Assembly (NCBI GenBank): GCA_965115995.1
Contig: OZ220472.1
Coordinates: 3,224,001-3,288,000 of the forward strand
From: Poriferisodalis sp026713105
Lineage (GTDB): Bacteria; Actinomycetota; Acidimicrobiia; Acidimicrobiales; Poriferisodalaceae
Direction of reading: 5' to 3'
Length of the DNA stretch: 64,000 nucleotides
The notes below the pieces were generated by a model. The model ran no database searches and was not told the origin of the DNA. It worked only from the letters and a program-made list of their open reading frames with translations. Of this stretch, positions 59,289 to 64,000 are shown in pieces. The translations under genes and the position numbers were made by a program. The first letter of the stretch is position 1; every line of letters starts with the position of its first letter.

Positions 59289-60364
59289 GGCGTGAGTATC
59301 TCCTGGGTGATGAGCGGGACGCTGCGGTCTCGGCTCCAGGTGGGGAAGAACGACGAATGGCCTCCGGCGTCGCCGCCGCCGACCATGAGCGCGATGTCGC
59401 TAGGGCACGTGCCGCGGGGAACCGTGATGTGCTCGTCGCCCGGATGCACCTGCGGGTCGGTTTCCATCCACTGGGTGGGATGGAAGCCGGTGACGTTGCC
59501 GGCCGCTTCGACCTTGCCGCCGCGTTTCACCTCGGCGTAGGTCCGGGTGGCGTGGGCGAAGAGGAACTCCTGCACCTGTGCACGGCTCCAGCCAGCCGCG
59601 CCGAGCTTGCGGGCGTGCTCAGGGGCAAACACGACCAGCGACCGCCCCGAGCTCAGCGAGCCGAACGCCGACATCGTGTCGGCGAACGTGCCCAGCAATC
59701 CTTCGGGATCGGGCGAGGCGTGGTTCAGCACGTTGTGGCCCGACTCGGCTGCCATGACCGTCACCGTGCTCTGGTCTGGCGAGTAGCCGAGCGAGACGTG
59801 GTACGGCTCCCACGGGCTGGTCGCCTCGTCCTCACCGAAGCACATCGCGTACTTGCCGGCCCAGCCCTGAGTGCTCTTGTCGAGCTTCCCGGGGATTGCT
59901 GCGAGACAGTTCCGCAGCACCAGCCGCACGGCGCGGCCGATCGTGGCGTTCGCCCGGAAACCGGGACCGAAAAGGTTCTCCTTGTAGTGAATGCCGATCT
60001 CGTCTCGGATCGGACCGTTCACCGCGATGAGGATGGCTGCGCCGCCAGTGCTGGCCGACACGGCGTGCAACTCGAAGGACGGGTCGCCGATGGCCATCAG
60101 GGCCGCGCCGACAACCCCGAAGTACTCGGGCAGGCATCCCGCCATGACGGCGTTCGCAGCGGCCTTGCGCGCCGTCACCTCCAGCCCGCGTGCCGGTTCG
60201 CGCAGCAGCACGTCATCGGCGTCCCACGCACCGCCGTCAACCATGGCGTCGACGAGCGGCTCGGTCGGCGGCACCACCGGCAGACCGTCAGTCCAGCCGG
60301 CCTCGTAGCAGGCTTCGATCGCTTGCCAGGGATCGCTCAGCTCCACGTCCTTATGCGAAGTCAT
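59285..60364 (-). CDS. Conserved partner of the UGSC selenoprotein
   Basis: 359 residues, family not recognised with certainty. It starts WQAIEACYEAGWTDGLPVVPPTEPLVDAMV and has VTARKAAANAVMAGCLPEYFGVVGAALMAI, then AILIAVNGPIRDEIGIHYKENLFGPGFRANATIGRAVRL. The C-terminal GTCPSDIALMVGGGDAGGHSSFFPTW is Gly-rich. Two Cys (CLPEYF and GTCPSD) could be redox partners. No signal peptide or membrane helix. Its stop overlaps the selenoprotein ATG, so the two are translationally coupled and probably form one enzyme. Confidence 0.65.
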   Translation of the reverse strand: MTSHKDVELSDPWQAIEACYEAGWTDGLPVVPPTEPLVDAMVDGGAWDADDVLLREPARGLEVTARKAAANAVMAGCLPEYFGVVGAALMAIGDPSFELHAVSASTGGAAILIAVNGPIRDEIGIHYKENLFGPGFRANATIGRAVRLVLRNCLAAIPGKLDKSTQGWAGKYAMCFGEDEATSPWEPYHVSLGYSPDQSTVTVMAAESGHNVLNHASPDPEGLLGTFADTMSAFGSLSSGRSLVVFAPEHARKLGAAGWSRAQVQEFLFAHATRTYAEVKRGGKVEAAGNVTGFHPTQWMETDPQVHPGDEHITVPRGTCPSDIALMVGGGDAGGHSSFFPTWSRDRSVPLITQEILTP

Positions 60365-60431
60365 GGTCTGCGATCATCACGATGAAGCAAATGCAGTGTG
60401 CACGGGTGGGCACAGGAGCATCTCGTTGGGG

Positions 60432-61427
60432 TCAACCGCTGCTGCGGCGTCGGCGGGGACGGCGGCGCACCAGGCGTTCATCGAGGGCTGTCTTTGGGTT
60501 GAGGACCACCTCGACGGAAGGCGGCGGTTCATCACCTGCGAGTACCGAAACGATCCGCTCGGTGTGCGCGGGTGAACTGCCGCAGCAGCTGCCGATCACA
60601 TCGACCCCCGCTATGTGCGCGCGGTGCGCATGCGCGGCGAGCAACTCGGGTGTGCCGTCGTAGACCAGCCCGTCGCCGTGCCAGTGAGGCACCCCCGCGT
60701 TCGGCTTGGACACCGTCAGCGTGCCGCTGCCGACGTTGGCAATGACGATGACAGCCGCCTCGGTGTCGGGCACGTTGTTCCCGCAGTTGGCGCCGAGGGC
60801 AGCGAGCTCCAGCGCTCCCAGCCGTTCAACGAGTTCCCTGCCGGTGACGCCCATCATCGTGCGGCCCGCAGTGTCGAAGCTCATGGTGGCGGCGATCGGC
60901 AGGTCGCACGCCGAGCGTGCCCCTCGAACGGCAGCCTCGACCTCGTCGAGAGCGCTCATCGTCTCGATCCACAGCAGATCGACCCCGCCTGCGGCCAGCG
61001 CAGCGGCCTGCTCGGCGAATGCGGTTTCGCACGTATCCGCCTCCATGGTGCCGAGCGGTGCGAGCAGCTCGCCGGTGGGCCCCATGGATCCGGCTACGAG
61101 CACTGGCCGCCCTGACCGCTCCGTCTCCGCGTCGGCTTCGAGCCGGCCGATCTGCGCGGCGGCTTGGTTCAGCTCATCGACCCGGTGTTCGAAGCCGTGC
61201 AGGGACTGGCGGAAGCAATTGCCGCCGAAGCTGTTGGTCACGATCAGGTCTGCGCCGGCCTGCAGGTAGCCCCGGTGGACGGCGCGTATCTCGTCGGGGT
61301 GGCTGAGATTCCATTCCTCCGGCGACCACCCCGCCGACAGCCCGGCGGCGAACAGCTGCGTGCCCATTGCGCCGTCGGCCACGACGTAGCCCTTGGACAT
61401 CACCAGGTCGCGCAGCGTCGCTGTCAT
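60432..61427 (-). CDS. Homocysteine S-methyltransferase-family protein
   Basis: 331 residues. A TIM-barrel with VADGAMGTQLFAAGL (about 16-30), GADLIVTNSFGGN, SMGPTGELL and the zinc-binding Cys residues in GANCGN and GSCCGSSPAHTERI. Members use methionine-synthase-like chemistry (homocysteine or related thiol with methyl donors such as betaine, S-methylmethionine). The C-terminus has a basic tail (RRRPRRRRSSG). Unclear whether MetH-module, BHMT-like or corrinoid-linked. Upstream of the UGSC partner by 67 bases on the same strand. Confidence 0.85.
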   Translation of the reverse strand: MTATLRDLVMSKGYVVADGAMGTQLFAAGLSAGWSPEEWNLSHPDEIRAVHRGYLQAGADLIVTNSFGGNCFRQSLHGFEHRVDELNQAAAQIGRLEADAETERSGRPVLVAGSMGPTGELLAPLGTMEADTCETAFAEQAAALAAGGVDLLWIETMSALDEVEAAVRGARSACDLPIAATMSFDTAGRTMMGVTGRELVERLGALELAALGANCGNNVPDTEAAVIVIANVGSGTLTVSKPNAGVPHWHGDGLVYDGTPELLAAHAHRAHIAGVDVIGSCCGSSPAHTERIVSVLAGDEPPPSVEVVLNPKTALDERLVRRRPRRRRSSG

Positions 61428-61612
61428 TGGTGAGAGCAGGTCATCGGTTGGTCTGCGATCTTCTCGCCGTCACGGGAATCGTGGTGGGCACGGCCAACGT
61501 ACAGCGGCCGCGTGTCGCCACAGCACGATTTTCTCGCAGCCGCGCCCCCCTCCGTCGTCACCCGCGTGCACATCGTGCAAGCATTCGGCCAACAGGCTGA
61601 GAGGGGCTGGCC

Positions 61613-62365
61613 ATGGACGAGGTGACCTACGAGGTCGACGGGCACGTGGCGACGATCACGTTGAACCGGCCGGACAAGCTCAATGCGATGACCGATGAGA
61701 TGTACCACGGCATCGGAGAATCGCTCGTCGCCTCCGATGCCGACCCCGCGGTGCGGTGCACGATCGTCACCGGCACCGGCCGGGCGTTCACCTCGGGCCA
61801 CGATCTCGGCGAGTTTGCGGATCGGGAAGCCTGGATGCCGTGGCGCCCAAACCGGTTCGACATCGGGCTCGAAACCGCCAAGCCCACGATCGCGGCGATT
61901 CAGGGCTATTGCCTGGCGGGCGGGCTGGAGTTGGCGTTGTTCTGCGACATCCGGGTGTGCGATGACACCGCGCAGTTCGGCTGCCCGGAAGTGCGCTGGG
62001 CGATCCTGCACGGCTACGGCGCGCTGCGTCTGCCGGGCTTGATCGGCTCGTCGGATGCAATGCGGTTGCTGCTGACCGGTTCGTTCATCGATGCCGCCGA
62101 GGCGTTGCGCGTCGGGCTCGTCAGCGAGATGACCGCGCCCGAAAACCTGCAGGTAACCGCCCGGGGCATCGCCGATCAGATCGCCGCGAACGGCCCCGCC
62201 GCCATCCGCATGACCAAGGAGCTGGCACTGCGCGGCCGTGAGATGTCACTGGCCGACGGACTGCGGCTGTACCAGGAGTACACCCGGGCGGCCTTCGCCT
62301 CCCCCGACGCCAAAGAGGGCCTGCGAGCCTTCGCCGAACGTCGCGACCCCGACTACGGCGGCTAA
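61613..62365 (+). CDS. Enoyl-CoA hydratase/isomerase family protein
   Basis: 250 residues of the crotonase superfamily. VATITLNRPDKLNAMTDEMY, GRAFTSGHDLGEFAD (oxyanion-hole segment about 58-72), KPTIAAIQGYCLAGGLELALFCDIRVCDDTAQFGCPEVRW and the C-terminal helix ARGIADQIAANGPAAIRMTKELA. One of the catalytic Glu positions is in GCPEVRW; the first is not obvious, so hydratase versus isomerase is open. 97 bp before the tandem CoA-transferase, co-directional. Confidence 0.9.
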   Translation: MDEVTYEVDGHVATITLNRPDKLNAMTDEMYHGIGESLVASDADPAVRCTIVTGTGRAFTSGHDLGEFADREAWMPWRPNRFDIGLETAKPTIAAIQGYCLAGGLELALFCDIRVCDDTAQFGCPEVRWAILHGYGALRLPGLIGSSDAMRLLLTGSFIDAAEALRVGLVSEMTAPENLQVTARGIADQIAANGPAAIRMTKELALRGREMSLADGLRLYQEYTRAAFASPDAKEGLRAFAERRDPDYGG

Positions 62366-62462
62366 CTCGACGGCGAATCCGTCGCGTCTCATGGCCGAAG
62401 CGGGCACCGAGCGGCGTCGGTACGATCCGGGCCCGCTGGGCTGACGGCGACTCAGGGGTGAT

Positions 62463-64000
62463 GTGCGAGGGGTTCGGGTACTGGATCTGAGCGACGGGCG
62501 AGCGGGCGCGTACTGCGCCCGGATGCTCGCGATGACCGGCGCCGAGGTCGTGGTGGGCGAACCACCGGAAGGCGCCCGTCTGCGGCAGTCACGTGTGCTC
62601 GACATCGGCGACGGCCCGGTTTCTGTGACATGGGAGTACTTGCGCGCCAATACGACGAGCGTTCTGCGAGACCCTGGTGCCTCGCTGGCGGAATTGGCTG
62701 CGGGTTTCGATGTCTTGGTGCTGGATTGCCAGGGCGACCTGGCTTCAACGCAAGCGGAGGTCACCGGTGCGCGCGAGGCGCACCCCCAGCTCGTGGCAGC
62801 CGCCATCACGCCGTACGGGTTGACGGGGCCGAAGTCGGCGTGGCGGGCTGACCCGCTCGAGCACTGGGCGCTGGCAGGGCACATGAGCCTCAACGGCGAG
62901 CCAGACCGGCACCCGCTGCCGGGCGGCGGCCCATGGCTCACACACCTGGTCGGGGCGACTGCGGCCATTGGCATCGGGGCTGCGCTGGTCAACGCGGCGA
63001 CGACTGGCCTCGGCGACCTCGTGGAGGTGTCCGCGCTGGAGGCGCTCGCCAACGCTCACCAATGGAGCTTCAGCCTGTACACCCACAACGGCGTCACCAA
63101 GCGGCGGTGGGGGAATCGATTCGGCGAACAGCACCATCCGCTGGCGCTCTATGAGTGCATCGACGGCTGGGTTTGCATCGCAGCCGTTTCGATCCACCAG
63201 TGGGAAGGCTTCTGCATCGCCATGGACCAGGTCGAGCTGCTGGCGCGCGACGACTTCTATGTGCCCGCCGTGCGTTTCGACCACGCCGACGAGCTGGACG
63301 AGATCATCGCTGCTTGGGCCGCCACCAAGACCGTCGCCGAAGCAGTCACCGCACTGCAGGACAACCAGGTCCCCTCCGGACCGGTGGCCAGCCTCGACGA
63401 CATGCTGGCCAGCCCGCAGCTCGCCGCACGCGACTACTGGGTGAACCTGGATGCCCCGTCGGACGACGCTGCGCTAGGCGGTGCGATGACGGCCGCCACG
63501 GCAGGGGCTCGGCTGCCGGGCCCGCCTGCTCGAATCGACGGAGCGACACCGCAGTTCCGCCGCGCACCCGCGCTCGGTACCGCCGCCCTGGTGGCGGACG
63601 CCGCGGCCACCGCAGGGAGAGAGCCAATCTGGCCTGACGGCATCAAGCCGCTTGCGGGCGTGCGGGTCGTGGAGTTCACGATTGCATGGGCAGGTCCGCT
63701 GGTGTGCCGGCTGCTCGGCGATCTCGGCGCCGATGTCATCAAGATCGAGCACCCCACCGCACGCGGCCTCGCCATGCCTCCTGCTGAGATGATCCTGGCC
63801 GAACGCGGGGACTGGGAATGGGGACAGCTGCCCGGCCCTCTGTCGCGCAACGGCATCTTCCTGAACAACGACCCCGGCGACGACTGGTTCAACCGGCTCG
63901 GTCACTGGAACAAGATGAACCGCTCGAAGCGGGGCCTCTGCTTGGACCTGAAGGCTCCCGGCGGCCGTGAGGTGCTGAGCCGGCTGGTCGCAACGGCCGA
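62463..64000 (+). CDS. Tandem CaiB/BaiF CoA-transferase, cut by the right edge
   Basis: At least 512 residues from the GTG at 62463 (AGGGG upstream). Unit 1 (about 1-360): GVRVLDLSDGRAGAYCARMLAMTGAEVVV, ITPYGLTGPKSAWRADPLEHWALAGHMSL. Unit 2 starts near residue 395 with LAGVRVVEFTIAWAGPLVCRLLGDLGADVIKIEHPT and is cut off in NRSKRGLCLDLK. Same head-to-tail architecture as the gene at 50840-53263. The presence of two such fusions in 14 kb suggests a lineage-specific pathway. The C-terminal catalytic segment of unit 2 is not in the window. Confidence 0.87.
   Translation, partial: MRGVRVLDLSDGRAGAYCARMLAMTGAEVVVGEPPEGARLRQSRVLDIGDGPVSVTWEYLRANTTSVLRDPGASLAELAAGFDVLVLDCQGDLASTQAEVTGAREAHPQLVAAAITPYGLTGPKSAWRADPLEHWALAGHMSLNGEPDRHPLPGGGPWLTHLVGATAAIGIGAALVNAATTGLGDLVEVSALEALANAHQWSFSLYTHNGVTKRRWGNRFGEQHHPLALYECIDGWVCIAAVSIHQWEGFCIAMDQVELLARDDFYVPAVRFDHADELDEIIAAWAATKTVAEAVTALQDNQVPSGPVASLDDMLASPQLAARDYWVNLDAPSDDAALGGAMTAATAGARLPGPPARIDGATPQFRRAPALGTAALVADAAATAGREPIWPDGIKPLAGVRVVEFTIAWAGPLVCRLLGDLGADVIKIEHPTARGLAMPPAEMILAERGDWEWGQLPGPLSRNGIFLNNDPGDDWFNRLGHWNKMNRSKRGLCLDLKAPGGREVLSRLVATA

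Overview
The window looks like a chromosome segment of a high-GC actinobacterium, most likely of the class Acidimicrobiia or a close relative. This is inferred from gene content and synteny; no 16S gene is present. It carries the replication-origin region in the actinobacterial order (murJ, trxB, trxA, cwlM, parB/parA, rsmG, jag, yidC, yidD, rnpA, rpmH, dnaA, oriC, dnaN, recF, dciA, gyrB, gyrA, DUF3566, tRNA-Ile). It also has DnaA boxes of the TTGTCCACA type, a perfect parS, F420-type luciferase-like oxidoreductases and many class III CoA-transferases.

Layout. (1) 1-6600: a defence island read mostly on the minus strand. It holds a type I restriction system (hsdR, hsdM) with an AbiE toxin-antitoxin pair between the two genes, an XRE regulator, a RelE/HigB-like toxin and an unknown partner. 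It ends in the 3' half of a tRNA-Gly(CCC) gene, which is the expected scar of site-specific integration. (2) 6603-12000, minus strand: rpsF-ssb-rpsR-rplI-dnaB with a small membrane protein, plus an upstream class A penicillin-binding protein that has lost its catalytic motifs. (3) 12055-21576, plus strand: cca, DUF5318, carD, murJ, degV, a pseudokinase/sugar-binding-like membrane protein, a small membrane protein, trxB, trxA and a degenerate-amidase cwlM. (4) 21600-30430: parAB-parS, rsmG and the jag-yidC-yidD-rnpA-rpmH block. The jag functions are divided between two genes separated by 3.3 kb that encode a steroid-type Rieske oxygenase and a GPP34-cytochrome P450 fusion of clearly lower GC. 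(5) 30900-41421: dnaA, oriC, dnaN, recF, dciA, gyrB, gyrA, a TadE-like gene, DUF3566 and tRNA-Ile. (6) 41442-64000: metabolic genes (lgt, LLM flavin enzymes, an Erg6-like methyltransferase, an MFS transporter, tRNA-Ala, a TetR regulator, three CaiB/BaiF CoA-transferase genes of which two are tandem fusions, a hydrolase, TPR and BNR-repeat proteins, a UGSC selenoprotein with its partner, a homocysteine methyltransferase-like enzyme and an enoyl-CoA hydratase).

How they work together. Regions 2-5 form the replication, segregation, envelope and ribosome core: DnaA, DciA and DnaB for initiation and helicase loading, ParABS for segregation, MurJ with a detached pseudokinase and CwlM for peptidoglycan control, and YidC/YidD with RnpA/L34. 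Region 6 suggests CoA-thioester and lipid or steroid catabolism using F420 or flavin. The most unusual items are the GPP34-P450 fusion inserted in the jag locus, the UGA-containing UGSC gene with a perfect hairpin just downstream, the tRNA-Gly attachment scar, and two probable CTG start codons in CTGA overlaps (rpmH/rnpA and trxA/cwlM).
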